The translations under genes were made by a program, and so were the position numbers. From Acidobacteriota bacterium (lineage in GTDB: Bacteria; Acidobacteriota; Thermoanaerobaculia; UBA5066), in NCBI GenBank assembly GCA_016716715.1, contig JADJVE010000019.1:186001-250000 (forward strand): a stretch of 64,000 nucleotides of DNA, written 5' to 3'. The notes under the pieces were generated by a model that made no database searches, was not told where the DNA came from, and saw only the letters and a program-made list of their open reading frames with translations. Positions 16,725-24,988 of this stretch are shown in pieces. The first letter of the stretch is position 1, and each line of letters begins with the position of its first letter.

Positions 16725-16958
16725 ATGGCGAACAAGGACGACCGCTACCCGGAAAACGCACCTGGCAAGTTCTACGTGGACACCCAGTGCATCGACTGCG
16801 ACGTGTGCCGCGTTACGGCCCCGAACAACTTCACCCGGGAGGAAGAGAAGGGCTACTCGTACGTCAACAAGGCGGCCTCGACGCCCGAGGAAGAGGCCCA
16901 GTGCCAGGAGGCGATGGACTCCTGCCCGGTTGAGGCCATTGGGAACGATGGCGAATAG
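16725..16958 (+). CDS. Single-cluster [4Fe-4S] ferredoxin
   Basis: A 77-residue acidic protein. Three cluster ligands lie in CIDCDVC (Cys22, Cys25, Cys28) and the fourth in SCPVEAI (Cys67). The fourth cysteine of a two-cluster ferredoxin motif is replaced by Ala-Pro (RVTAPNNF), so one [4Fe-4S] cluster is expected, as in Thermotoga-type monocluster ferredoxins. Cys60 is a possible disulfide or spare ligand. LipA, encoded next to it on the opposite strand, needs low-potential electrons. It could be a client, but this is inference. Confidence 0.9.
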   Translation: MANKDDRYPENAPGKFYVDTQCIDCDVCRVTAPNNFTREEEKGYSYVNKAASTPEEEAQCQEAMDSCPVEAIGNDGE

Positions 16959-16960
16959 GG

Positions 16961-16998
16961 AAGAAGAGAAGAGGAAGATTTCTTAGAAGGTTAAGAGG
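16961..16998 (+). repeat. Dispersed element, forward copy 4
   Basis: A purine tract GAAGAAGAGAAGAG is followed by GAAGATTTCTTAGAAGG. It fills the 32 bp between the convergent ferredoxin and lipA genes, the only clearly intergenic copy. On the minus strand it follows the lipA 3' hairpin as a pyrimidine tract. Confidence 0.8.
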
Positions 16999-17911
16999 GA
17001 GAGCCCGCCGTAAGGGCTCTCCTCGCGTGGTAGCTCGACCTGACGAGCGGCCCCGACTCGACGACGCCGAACCCCATCTCCTCGCCCTCTCTCCGGATCT
17101 CGTCGAACTCCTGCGGCGTGTAGTACCGCTCGATGGGCAGCCTTCGCGCGTGCGGCTGGAGGTACTGGCCCACCGTCACGACGTCGACGCCGCAGGCGCG
17201 TAGATCGCGGAGAGTCTCAGAGAGCTCCTCTCTCGACTCGCCCAGACCCACCATGACCCCGCTCTTAACTTTCAAAGAAATCTTCTCTTTCTCCTTCTTC
17301 TTTTCATCTCTTCTCTTCGCGGCGCGAGCCAGCAGCTCGAGCGACCGGGCGTAGATCGCATCGGGCCGGACGCGGCGGTAGAGGCGCTCGACGGTTTCGG
17401 TGTTGTGGTTGAGAACCTCCGGCGCCTCGTCGAGGACGGTCGCGAGCGCGGCGGCGCTGCCGAGAAAGTCCGGGACGAGGACCTCGACCGTCACGCCGGG
17501 CGCGAGCGCGCGAACGGCGCGGATCGTCGCCGCGAAGTGGGCGGCGCCCCCGTCTGGCAGCTCGTCGCGGTTCACGGATGTCACGACGGCGTGCGCGACG
17601 CCGAGCGTCCGCACGGCCTCGGCGACGTGTCGCGGCTCCTCGGGGTCGAGGGGCCGGCCGAGGCCCTGCGTCACCGCGCAGAAGCCGCAGTGCCGCGTGC
17701 AGACGTCGCCCATCAGCATGAAGGTGGCCGTCCGCTCCACGCTCCAGCACTCGAAGATGTTCGGGCAGCGGGCCTCCTGGCAGACCGTGTTGAGGCTCTT
17801 GTCTTCGACGAGGCGGGCGATCTCGGACTCGGACCCGCCCGCCGGCACGCGCACCTTCAACCACTCGGGCCGCGGCGTGACGCCGTACCGGGGACGTGTG
17901 TCCGCACTCAC
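16991..17911 (-). CDS. lipA: Lipoyl synthase
   Basis: A 306-residue radical SAM enzyme that inserts two sulfurs into octanoyl groups on lipoyl domains. Both clusters are visible: auxiliary cluster Cys44, Cys49, Cys55 (CQEARCPNIFEC) and radical SAM cluster Cys71, Cys75, Cys78 (CTRHCGFC). The C-terminal RSSYHA motif, which carries the Ser ligand, is present. Around residues 207-219 an EKKKEKEKISLKVKSG stretch, longer and more basic than usual, precedes VMVGLGES. It is encoded by a copy of the dispersed element and its purine tract. The lipB gene lies 0.6 kb upstream and a lipoyl-bearing E2 is at 20655. Confidence 0.95.
   Translation of the reverse strand: MSADTRPRYGVTPRPEWLKVRVPAGGSESEIARLVEDKSLNTVCQEARCPNIFECWSVERTATFMLMGDVCTRHCGFCAVTQGLGRPLDPEEPRHVAEAVRTLGVAHAVVTSVNRDELPDGGAAHFAATIRAVRALAPGVTVEVLVPDFLGSAAALATVLDEAPEVLNHNTETVERLYRRVRPDAIYARSLELLARAAKRRDEKKKEKEKISLKVKSGVMVGLGESREELSETLRDLRACGVDVVTVGQYLQPHARRLPIERYYTPQEFDEIRREGEEMGFGVVESGPLVRSSYHARRALTAGSPS
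16998..17022 (-). terminator. Hairpin at the lipA 3' end
   Basis: GGAGAGCCC and GGGCTCTCC form a 9-bp stem with a 7-nt loop across the last lipA codons. On the lipA strand it is followed by a pyrimidine-rich tract formed by element copy 4, so it may end lipA transcription. Confidence 0.5.
17262..17318 (-). repeat. Dispersed element, inverted copy 5, with long purine tract
   Basis: On the minus strand a tract of GA repeats leads into AGATTTCTTTGAAAGTTAAG. It is in frame in lipA as EKISLKVKS. In this frame the usual TTAG centre would create a stop codon, and it is replaced by TTTG. Confidence 0.75.
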
Positions 17912-17977
17912 CGGCCGAGTGTACCGGGACGGGATAGGATGAGCCGAGACGTCATCTCAGTAACGAAGGAGGCCCCC

Positions 17978-18535
17978 ATGGTGTCCATCGCCTCGCTCTG
18001 GCTGCCCATCCTGCTCTCCGCCGTCGCCGTGTTCGTCGTGAGCTCGCTCATCCACATGTTCCTCGGCTACCACTCCGCCGACTACCGAAGGCTGCCGGCC
18101 GAGGACGAGTTCATGGCGGCGGTCCGAAAGCTCGACATCTCGCCCGGCGACTACATGGTGCCGTGTCCCACGAGTCATGCCGCATTCAAGGAGCCGGCCT
18201 TCCAGGAGAAGTTCAAGGCCGGACCCCGCGCGATGATGACGGTTCTCGGCCCGTACGCGGGAATGGGCGGGCAGCTCCTGCAGTGGTTCCTGTACGCGGT
18301 CCTCATCAGCATCACCGCGGCTTACATCTCGGGGCGCGCCCTGGGCCCCGGCGCGCACTACATGAAGGTGTTCCGTTTCGCGGGCGCAACCGCGTTCTAC
18401 GGCTACGCGCTCGCCCACATTCAGGCGTCGATCTGGTACAAGAAGTCGTGGGGGACGACGTTCCGAAACGTCCTCGACGGACTGATCTACGGCCTCGTGA
18501 CGGCCGGCTTCTTCGGGTGGCTCTGGCCCCGCTAG
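17978..18535 (+). CDS. Conserved multi-spanning membrane protein
   Basis: A 185-residue protein with about four membrane segments: residues about 5-27 (LWLPILLSAVAVFVVSSLIHM), 95-115, a central FRFAGATAFYGYALAHI segment and a final VLDGLIYGLVTAGFFGWLW. A soluble loop around residues 40-80 contains DYMVPCPTSHAA. I do not recognise the family. The ATG at 17978 is chosen because AAGGAGG precedes it at the right distance; an upstream ATG at 17939 lacks this. It converges on lipB, sharing CTAG as both stop codons. Confidence 0.75.
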   Translation: MVSIASLWLPILLSAVAVFVVSSLIHMFLGYHSADYRRLPAEDEFMAAVRKLDISPGDYMVPCPTSHAAFKEPAFQEKFKAGPRAMMTVLGPYAGMGGQLLQWFLYAVLISITAAYISGRALGPGAHYMKVFRFAGATAFYGYALAHIQASIWYKKSWGTTFRNVLDGLIYGLVTAGFFGWLWPR

Positions 18536-19212
18536 AGGCCGGTCAACCAGTCGCCCGTCTCCCTCTCGAAGACCTCGGCGAAGTGAGACACGAACCGGCG
18601 CGCCACCGCGTCGAGCGGCGGCGGCGGCGCGCCGGAAGTCTTCGCGAGGGACGTCACGCCGCCGTCCGCGATGCCGCAAGGCACGAACAGGGAAAACCGC
18701 GCGAGGTCGGTCGAGACGTTCAGCGCGACGCCGTGCGTCGTGATCCAGCGCGAGAGGTGGACGCCGATGGCGGCGAGCTTGTCGTTGCCCACCCACACCG
18801 ACGCCCATCGCTCCGGCGCGGGGCTGCGCGCCGCCTCGACGCCGAAGTCGCGCGCCGTGCGGATCAGGACCTCCTCGAGATCCCGCACGTACCGGCGCAC
18901 GTCCTGCCGGTCGGGGGAGAGGTCGAGGATGGGATACGCGACGAGCTGGCCCGGCCCGTGGAACGTGAGCTTGCCGCCGCGGTCGGCGACGCGGAGCGCG
19001 ATGCCCTTCTGCCGGAGGAAGTCCTCCGAGACGAGAAGCTCTCCGAGGCCCGCGTTGCGGCCCACCGTGACGACGTCCGCGTGCTCGAGGAGGAAGAGCG
19101 CCTCGGGCCCGCCCGCCTTCACGCGCTCGGCGGCCCGCTTCTGCAGCGCGAAGGCCGCGTCCCACGAGATGCGTCCCTCGGCGAGCAGCGAGACGACGTC
19201 TGTCCGGCGCAT
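18532..19212 (-). CDS. lipB: Lipoyl(octanoyl) transferase
   Basis: A 226-residue enzyme that moves octanoyl from acyl-ACP to lipoyl domains, ahead of LipA. The hallmark GGKLTFHGPGQLVAYPI is present. Catalytic Lys145 (NDKLAAIGV) and Cys179 (PCGI) are both in place, as is WITTHGVALNV. Length is normal. It is convergent with the preceding membrane-protein gene, with overlapping stop codons. lipA is nearby on the same strand but separated by the membrane-protein gene on the other strand. Confidence 0.95.
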   Translation of the reverse strand: MRRTDVVSLLAEGRISWDAAFALQKRAAERVKAGGPEALFLLEHADVVTVGRNAGLGELLVSEDFLRQKGIALRVADRGGKLTFHGPGQLVAYPILDLSPDRQDVRRYVRDLEEVLIRTARDFGVEAARSPAPERWASVWVGNDKLAAIGVHLSRWITTHGVALNVSTDLARFSLFVPCGIADGGVTSLAKTSGAPPPPLDAVARRFVSHFAEVFERETGDWLTGL

Positions 19213-19332
19213 GGCGCATGCTACTGCGCGCCGGCGTGACTCCGGTCACGGGTTGCGTCGGATCCCGGGACCGCGGGCTGGCGCTCCCGCAGCGCCGGAC
19301 CTAATTTATCCGGGACGACTCGGAGGTTTCCC

Positions 19333-19827
19333 ATGAAGAGACTCCACTGTCTGGCGATCCTCGCGGTGTTTACTCTCGCCTCCGCGGCGCCGCGCCTCGC
19401 GGCGCAGGAGCAGGCCCGGGAGCCCGAGCCGTCGGCGCGCCTCTCGCCTCTCGCGGGGCGCACGCCGCTGATCTACGCGAGTCCGATTCACGGAGGCTGC
19501 TACGTCGCGGCTCCGGGGCAGTGCAAGATTCACGTCGAGCCGTTCACGATCGACATCGCCGCGGGCAAGAAGCTGGTGTTCTTCCAGTTGATCACGGTCC
19601 GGGGCGGCACGGGCGCTCAGACAGTCATTTACGACTGGCGCCCCGACCAGTCGAACCCCGTGCCGTACACCGGCACCGCGTACACGCCCTCCCTCGTGAC
19701 GCAGGACTTCGCCGCAACGTGCGGGGCCAGCTACATGGTGAGCCTGCAGGGCCGGGACAGCGGCGACACCAGCGCCTACAACCTCGGGCTCACCGGGCAG
19801 TTCACGTGCCCGAGCGCCGCGCCCTGA
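19333..19827 (+). CDS. Secreted hypothetical protein, paralog of the next gene
   Basis: A 164-residue exported protein with signal peptide (KRLHCLAILAVFTLASAAPRLAAQ). A body of about 110 residues has four cysteines and the pattern RTPLIYASPIHGGC...CKIHVEPFTIDIAAGKKL...YDWRPDQSNP...FAATCGASYMVSLQGRDSGD. The next gene repeats this pattern closely. CGGAGG lies about 8 bp before the ATG, and a possible -10 (TAATTT) is at 19302. The fold and function are not recognised; the cysteine pairs suggest two disulfides. Confidence 0.8.
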   Translation: MKRLHCLAILAVFTLASAAPRLAAQEQAREPEPSARLSPLAGRTPLIYASPIHGGCYVAAPGQCKIHVEPFTIDIAAGKKLVFFQLITVRGGTGAQTVIYDWRPDQSNPVPYTGTAYTPSLVTQDFAATCGASYMVSLQGRDSGDTSAYNLGLTGQFTCPSAAP

Positions 19828-19832
19828 CGCCG

Positions 19833-20648
19833 ATGACGAGGGCCCGTCCCGCGCTTTCCGCCGTGCTTGCGGCCGCTCTCGCGGCGGCGGCCGGCGCCGC
19901 GCGCGGCGTCGAGCCGGCTCCCGCAGTGCGCACGCCGCTGATCTTCGCGAGCCCGATCCACGCAGGCTGCAAGACATTCAACGCGCGGACCTGCCAGATC
20001 GTGGTCGAGCCGCTCGTCATCAACATCGCCGCCGGGCAGCGCCTGACGGCCTACCGGATTCTCGTCGACGGATCCATCGTCTACGACTGGCAGGCTGACC
20101 AGTCGAATCCCCCGGCCGGTCCGACGTATGCGCCGAGCCGCGTCGCGTGGGGCTTCGGCGTGCGGTGCGGCACGAGCCACACCGTGAACCTCCAGGGCCG
20201 CGACACCGGCGACTCGGGGTTCCTCAGCCTCGGTCTGACGTCCGCCATCACGTGCCCCGCACCCGTCCTTCAGCTGACGTTCTACGCGCTGCCGCCCTGC
20301 CGGGTCGTCGACACGCGGAACGCCGCCGGACCTGACGCCGGAGCGCCCGCGCTCGCGGCGGGAGAGTCGCGCGTCATCGGAACGGCGCAGAAGTGCCGCG
20401 TTCCGGCGACGGCCGCGGCGCTCTCGGTGAACGTGACCGTCACGGGGTCCGCGGCGGCCGGCCACTTCACGCTCTACGCGGCCGACGGGACGCTTCCCGT
20501 CGCGAGCCAGCTGAGCTTTGCGGCGGGGCAGACGCGCGCGGCTTCGACCATCGTTCCACTGGCCCTCGACGCGACGGGCTTCCGGGTGCAGAACGCCTCG
20601 GCGGGCTCCGCGCACGTCATCGTCGACGTGAACGGGTACTTCGAGTAG
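19833..20648 (+). CDS. Secreted protein: paralog of 19333 gene plus VDTR/VDVNGYF domain
   Basis: A 271-residue exported protein. Residues 1-27 form a signal peptide. Residues about 30-140 repeat the body of the upstream protein (RTPLIFASPIHAGC, YDWQADQSNP, VNLQGRDTGDSG). Residues about 150-271 form a second domain that starts FYALPPCRVVDTRN and ends HVIVDVNGYFE. A homologous domain closes the 1406-residue protein at 51293. Similar VDTR...VDVxGYF domains occur in secreted proteins of actinobacteria. The ATG is 6 bp after the previous stop. It probably arose by tandem duplication plus domain gain. Confidence 0.8.
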   Translation: MTRARPALSAVLAAALAAAAGAARGVEPAPAVRTPLIFASPIHAGCKTFNARTCQIVVEPLVINIAAGQRLTAYRILVDGSIVYDWQADQSNPPAGPTYAPSRVAWGFGVRCGTSHTVNLQGRDTGDSGFLSLGLTSAITCPAPVLQLTFYALPPCRVVDTRNAAGPDAGAPALAAGESRVIGTAQKCRVPATAAALSVNVTVTGSAAAGHFTLYAADGTLPVASQLSFAAGQTRAASTIVPLALDATGFRVQNASAGSAHVIVDVNGYFE

Positions 20649-20654
20649 CGGCGA

Positions 20655-22142
20655 CTACTCCAGCTCGGGCCAGGTCCCCTGTTCGAGCGTCGACTTCACG
20701 ACGTTCACGAACGCGTCGCCCTCGGAGCCGTCGATCAGGCGGTGGTCGAACGTGAGAGCGACGTAGCCCATCGTCTTGATCGCGAGCGAGTCGGAGCCGT
20801 CCGGCATCTCGACGACCTTGGCGCGCTTCTCGATCGTGCCGACGCCCATGATCGCGACCTGGGGCTGGTTGATGACGGGCGTGGCGAACAGCGACCCGAA
20901 GGACCCGTGGTTCGTGACCGTGAACGTCCCGCCCGCGACCTCGTCCGGGAGGAGCTTCTTCGCGCGCGCGCGCGACGCAAGGTCGTTCGCGGCGCGCGCA
21001 AGGCCCACGAGCGAGAGGTCGTCCGCGCGGCGGATGACCGGGACGATGAGGCCCCAGTCGAGCGCGACGGCGATCCCGAGGTTCACTTCCTTGTGGAACA
21101 CGACGTCGTCGCCCACGATCGAGGCGTTCACGAGCGGGCGCGCCTTCAGCGCCGCGATCGCCGCGCGGAGGATGAACGGCAGGTACGTCAGCTTCGTGCC
21201 GTACTGCTCCTCGAAGCGGCCCTTCACGCGGTTGCGGAGCTTCGCGATCCCCGAGTAGTCGACCTCGAAGACCGTCGTGACGTGCGCGGAGGTCTGCTTG
21301 GACTCGACCATGCGCTGGGCGATCTTCTTGCGCATCGGCGTCATGGGCTCGATCGAGACGTTGCCGCCCGGGAACGCGAGCGTGGACGCCGGCCGCGCCG
21401 CGAGCGGCGCTTCGACGGGACGCGCCGCGAGGGGAGCGGGACCGGGAGCGGGGGAAGGAGACGAAGAGGGGATCCTTTGAGAAGGCGCGGGGGCGGGCGC
21501 GGCGACGGGGGCCGGCGATGCCGCGGCAGGCGTGCCGCCCGCCAGGAACGCCTCGATGTCCTGCTTCGTCACGCGGCCCGAGATCCCCGTGCCGGGGATC
21601 TGCGAGATGTCGACGCCCTTGTCCTCCGCGATCGCGCGGACGACGGGCGAGGAGCGCCGCTTGAGCAGCTCTTCCTTCGACTCGCCGGGCTGGGGGGGCG
21701 CGATGGGAGCCGGGGGATATGAGGGAGAGGGGGCTGAAGAGGGTGATTTCTCAGAAGGCGCGGGAGCGGGCGCAGCAGCCTGGTAGGCCGGCGCCGCGGA
21801 GGGAGCCTGCTGCTGAACCTTCGAAGAATCTTCTCTTTGTCTTTCTTCCACTGCCGGCGCAGCCGGCGGTGCAGAAGGCGCGGGTGCGGCTGCCGCAGCC
21901 TCTCCCGTTTCCGCGAGCAGCGCCACGACGGTATTGATCGGCACCGTCTGTCCCTCAGGCACGAGGATCTCGAGGAGAGTGCCGGATGCGGGCGCGGGGA
22001 TCTCGGCGTCGACTTTGTCGGTCGAGATTTCGAAGAGGGGTTCGTCGCGCTTGACCGCGTCGCCGGTCTTCTTGAGCCACTTGGTGAGCGTTCCCTCGGC
22101 GATCGACTCGCCCATCTGCGGCATGATGACGTTCGTCGGCAT
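20655..22142 (-). CDS. 2-oxoacid dehydrogenase E2 (dihydrolipoamide acyltransferase)
   Basis: A 495-residue E2. It has one N-terminal lipoyl domain with lipoylation site Lys43 in STDKVDAE. A long Ala/Pro-rich linker (about 80-160) follows, then a peripheral-subunit-binding domain (PVVRAIAEDKGVDISQIPGTG), a second linker and the catalytic domain with His467 and Asp471 in DHRLIDG. Which acyl group is carried (acetyl, succinyl or branched chain) cannot be settled; the E1 alpha/beta partners exclude a 2-oxoglutarate type. The linkers hold three degenerate copies of the dispersed element. No E3 gene is in the window. Confidence 0.9.
   Translation of the reverse strand: MPTNVIMPQMGESIAEGTLTKWLKKTGDAVKRDEPLFEISTDKVDAEIPAPASGTLLEILVPEGQTVPINTVVALLAETGEAAAAAPAPSAPPAAPAVEERQREDSSKVQQQAPSAAPAYQAAAPAPAPSEKSPSSAPSPSYPPAPIAPPQPGESKEELLKRRSSPVVRAIAEDKGVDISQIPGTGISGRVTKQDIEAFLAGGTPAAASPAPVAAPAPAPSQRIPSSSPSPAPGPAPLAARPVEAPLAARPASTLAFPGGNVSIEPMTPMRKKIAQRMVESKQTSAHVTTVFEVDYSGIAKLRNRVKGRFEEQYGTKLTYLPFILRAAIAALKARPLVNASIVGDDVVFHKEVNLGIAVALDWGLIVPVIRRADDLSLVGLARAANDLASRARAKKLLPDEVAGGTFTVTNHGSFGSLFATPVINQPQVAIMGVGTIEKRAKVVEMPDGSDSLAIKTMGYVALTFDHRLIDGSEGDAFVNVVKSTLEQGTWPELE
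21463..21487 (+). repeat. Dispersed element, degenerate forward copy 6
   Basis: Reads GAAGAGGGGATCCTTTGAGA then AGGCG. It lies in the second Ala/Pro linker of the E2 gene. Confidence 0.4.
21736..21760 (+). repeat. Dispersed element, forward copy 7
   Basis: Reads GAAGAGGGTGATTTCTCAGA then AGGCG, one base from the core at the centre. It lies in the E2 linker. Confidence 0.5.
21817..21849 (-). repeat. Dispersed element, inverted copy 8
   Basis: On the minus strand a purine tract precedes GAAGATTCTTCGAAGGT. It lies in the E2 linker, 57 bp from forward copy 7. Confidence 0.5.
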
Positions 22143-22157
22143 GTTGGTCTCCTCGAG

Positions 22158-23192
22158 TCAGTAGCGCGCCAGGTGCCGCGCGGCGGCCAGCAGGGTCTTC
22201 GCGTTGGGGAGGAACGCCTCCTCCAGAGGTGGAGAGTACGGCACCGGCGTGTCCGGCGCCGTCACGCGCAGGATCGGAGCGTCCAGCCATTCGAACGCCT
22301 TCTCCGTGATCGTCGCGGAGATCTCGGCGCCGATCCCCGCGGTTCGCGTGTCCTCGTGGAGGATCAGGCACTTGCCGGTCTTCTTCACGGAGGTCAGGAC
22401 GGCGTCCTCGTCCCACGGCATCAGCGTGCGCAGGTCGAGGATCTCGGGCGAGATGCCGTCCACCTCGAGCGCGGGAGCGGCTTCGAGCGCCGTCCAGAGC
22501 ATCGCGCCGTACGTCACGATCGTGAGGTCCGTCCCGGGACGCCGGACGGCGGCCTTGCCGAGCGTCCCGGCATCCTCGCCGGGGACGAGCCGGTCGCGCA
22601 CGCGACGATAGAGGAACTTGTGCTCGAGGAAGATGACCGGGTCGTCGTCGCGGATCGAGGCCTTGAGGAGTCCGCGCGCGTCGGCGGCGGTCGCCGGCGC
22701 GACGACCTTCAGTCCCGGCGTCTTGACGAAGTACATCTCGGGCGACTGCGAGTGGTACGGCCCGCCGTGGACGCCCGCGCCCGAGGGGCCGCGCACGACG
22801 AGCGGGACGCCGATCCCGGTCCGGTAGCGGTTCTTCGCGGCGAAGTTCGTGAGGAGGTCGAACGCGCGCGAGATGAAGTCGATGAACTGCATCTCGGCGA
22901 CCGGCCGGAGCCCGCGCATCGCGGCGCCGATGGCGGCGCCGACGATCGCCTCCTCGGCGAGCGGCGTGTCCAGGACGCGCGCGGGGCCGAAGCGCTCGAG
23001 GAGCCCCTCGGTCGCCTTGAATGCGCCGCCGTAAACGCCGACGTCCTCGCCGAGGACGAACACGCGCTCGTCGCGCTCCATCTCCTCGAAGAGGGCCTGC
23101 CGGATCGCGTCGAGGTACGTGGTCTCGACGCCGGAGCCGTCGCCGGTGAGCGTGTACGTGACGCCGCCTCGCGCGACGCGCGGGTCGGCCAT
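22158..23192 (-). CDS. 2-oxoacid dehydrogenase E1 beta subunit
   Basis: A 344-residue transketolase-like subunit. Recognisable family segments are VFVLGEDVGVYGGAFKAT, VLDTPLAEEAIVGAAIGAA, MQFIDFISRAFD and GPYHSQSPE. It pairs with the E1 alpha product to form the alpha2beta2 thiamine-diphosphate decarboxylase. The ATG at 23192 overlaps the E1 alpha stop (TGATG), so translation is coupled; the E2 gene follows 15 bp on. It is typical of pyruvate/acetoin/branched-chain complexes of alpha2beta2 type. Confidence 0.92.
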   Translation of the reverse strand: MADPRVARGGVTYTLTGDGSGVETTYLDAIRQALFEEMERDERVFVLGEDVGVYGGAFKATEGLLERFGPARVLDTPLAEEAIVGAAIGAAMRGLRPVAEMQFIDFISRAFDLLTNFAAKNRYRTGIGVPLVVRGPSGAGVHGGPYHSQSPEMYFVKTPGLKVVAPATAADARGLLKASIRDDDPVIFLEHKFLYRRVRDRLVPGEDAGTLGKAAVRRPGTDLTIVTYGAMLWTALEAAPALEVDGISPEILDLRTLMPWDEDAVLTSVKKTGKCLILHEDTRTAGIGAEISATITEKAFEWLDAPILRVTAPDTPVPYSPPLEEAFLPNAKTLLAAARHLARY

Positions 23193-24208
23193 CAGAGGCC
23201 TCCCGTGAAGACGCCCGCGCGGGCCCGCTCGCCGATCGACTCGTCGGCCCAGACTCCCCGGAAGGCGAGCGACGGGTCGGGGAAGGGCGACGCCTCCGCG
23301 AACGCGACGTCCGCGTCGAGCGAGCGCTCGATCTCCTCGTGCGCGGCGCGCAGGTCGGCGGCGGACGCGTTTCCGGACTCGACGAGGAACCTCTCGAGCC
23401 GCGGGAGCGGGTCCTTCTCCCGCCACTCGGCGAGCTCCTTCGGGTCGACGTAGGCCTGCGCGTCGTGCTCGGCGTGGCCCTTCATCCGGTACGTCTTGCA
23501 CTCGAGGAGCGTCGGCCCGCCGCCCGCGCGGGCGCGCTCGACGGCCGCGCGCGTGACTTCGTGGACCGCGATCGCGTCGTTGCCGTCGACGACTTCGCCA
23601 CGGATGCCGTAACCGACGGCCTTGTCCGCAAGCGTCCTGGCGGCGCACTGCTTCTCGAAGGGCGTGGAGTACGCCCATCCGTTGAACTCGACGACGAGGA
23701 CGAGCGGCAGCTTCTGGACCGCCGCGAAGTTGATTCCCTCGTGGAAGGCGCCCACGGACGTTCCGCCGTCGCCGAGGTACGTCATCCCGACGACGCGGTT
23801 TCCCTTCATCCGCTCGGCGAGGAGCATCCCGGAGACCACCGGGACGAGCGTCCCAAGCATCGCGATGGGGGAATAGACGCCCTTCTCAGGAACGGAGAAG
23901 TGCAGGTTCGCGTCCTTGCCGAGGGAGGGCGACGTCGCGCGCGCGAGGTACTGCGTGAGGACGTCGCGGGCTGGAATCCCGCGCGCGAGAACCGAGCCGA
24001 GGTTGCGGATGAGCGGAGCGAGGAGGTCGCCAGGCTCCAGGGCGAACGCTGTCGCCACCGACGTCGCCTCCTGCCCGAGCGAGCGGTACAGCCCTCCGAC
24101 GACCTTGCCCTGCCGATAGAGGTTCACCAAGCGCTCCTCGAGCAGCCGGTTCAGCAGCATCGTGCGGTAGAGGTCCTTCAGGCGCTCGGGGGAGAGGGAC
24201 GTCGTCAT
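23192..24208 (-). CDS. 2-oxoacid dehydrogenase E1 alpha subunit
   Basis: A 338-residue thiamine-diphosphate-dependent subunit. It has the ThDP motif beginning GDGGTSVGAFHEG and ending VVEFN, the phosphorylation-loop region with YRMKGHAEHD, and YRSLGQEATSVATAFAL near the start. It is the first gene of the E1alpha-E1beta-E2 operon. The 215-bp upstream gap, shared with the divergent Hcp-like genes, should hold its promoter. The alpha subunit does not fix the substrate; the branched-chain and pyruvate types are both possible. Confidence 0.92.
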   Translation of the reverse strand: MTTSLSPERLKDLYRTMLLNRLLEERLVNLYRQGKVVGGLYRSLGQEATSVATAFALEPGDLLAPLIRNLGSVLARGIPARDVLTQYLARATSPSLGKDANLHFSVPEKGVYSPIAMLGTLVPVVSGMLLAERMKGNRVVGMTYLGDGGTSVGAFHEGINFAAVQKLPLVLVVEFNGWAYSTPFEKQCAARTLADKAVGYGIRGEVVDGNDAIAVHEVTRAAVERARAGGGPTLLECKTYRMKGHAEHDAQAYVDPKELAEWREKDPLPRLERFLVESGNASAADLRAAHEEIERSLDADVAFAEASPFPDPSLAFRGVWADESIGERARAGVFTGGL

Positions 24209-24395
24209 TTTTCCTGGGGTCGCCGCGGAGGCGCAGCGGGGACGGTGATTATCGAAGGCGCTGCCGGGGGGGTCAAACGGGCAGATTCACGACCTGGGCG
24301 CTCAGGGACCACGACCTTTCGCGCCGGGACCAGAGATTGACCTTGCGCTGCCGCCTTTGCGGCTTAGATTGATTCTCGGTACAGATGAGAAATCA

Positions 24396-24418
24396 GCCCC
24401 GTGACGGGGCACAGGAGG
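24396..24418 (+). promoter_or_regulatory. Hairpin and Shine-Dalgarno site before the first Hcp-like gene
   Basis: GCCCCG/CGGGGC form a 6-bp stem with a 3-nt loop (24396-24410) directly before AGGAGG (24413-24418). The SD fixes the start at 24424 rather than 24385. The hairpin may affect translation. A TAGATT at 24365 is a possible -10. Confidence 0.4.
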
Positions 24419-24423
24419 TCCCG

Positions 24424-24951
24424 ATGAGCGCCCCCCGGGCACCCCAGCTCTCCGCCGTCGTCGAATATCCGGTGGCCCGGCTTCTTTCTGCTCTGGTTCT
24501 TGTGGCCCTCGTCGGTGTGGTGACGGCCTTTCCTGCCGCCGCCGCGAGCCAGAGCGGGTTCGCCCGATTCGACGGAATCGCGGGCGACGGGGGCGATGCG
24601 CAGCATCAGGGCTGGTTCCAGTCGGCAAGCATCGAGTTCGCAGGCTTCGCGAGCGGCCGGTCGATTCCAGCCGGGGGCGGGACCTTCTCGTTCGGTCTCG
24701 CCCGCGACGGCGCGGGCTTCGCGTCGCTCGTCCGGGCGTGCATCGGCCAGCAACGGATTCCGAAGGCCGAGGTTGCGATCGGCCCCGATCGCTACGAGCT
24801 CTCCGGCGTCACCGTGGAGATGGTCAGTGTCGGGACCAAGGGCAGCTCGAGATCCGCGGCCGGGCCGATCGTCGTTTCGGTGCGATATCAGTCGATGCGC
24901 GATCTGCGGATGTCCGTGCCGGGTACCGGGGTCGTCGCGCCGAAGAAATGA
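24424..24951 (+). CDS. Exported Hcp-fold protein 1
   Basis: A 175-residue protein with a long signal peptide or anchor (VARLLSALVLVALVGVVTAFPAAAAS). The mature part begins FARFDGIAGDGGDAQHQGWF, close to the Hcp (type VI tube protein, DUF796) start in which a first strand, a Gly/Asp loop, a His and GW recur. A central region is shorter than in Hcp (IPKAEVAIGPDRYELSGVTV) and a final strand reads IVVSVRYQSMRDL. The AGGAGG at 24413 fixes the start. True Hcp has no Sec signal, so this is a derived, exported relative. Two similar genes follow. Confidence 0.65.
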   Translation: MSAPRAPQLSAVVEYPVARLLSALVLVALVGVVTAFPAAAASQSGFARFDGIAGDGGDAQHQGWFQSASIEFAGFASGRSIPAGGGTFSFGLARDGAGFASLVRACIGQQRIPKAEVAIGPDRYELSGVTVEMVSVGTKGSSRSAAGPIVVSVRYQSMRDLRMSVPGTGVVAPKK

Positions 24952-24988
24952 CACTTCCCCTGGATTGAAACTCGATCAAGGAGGACCC

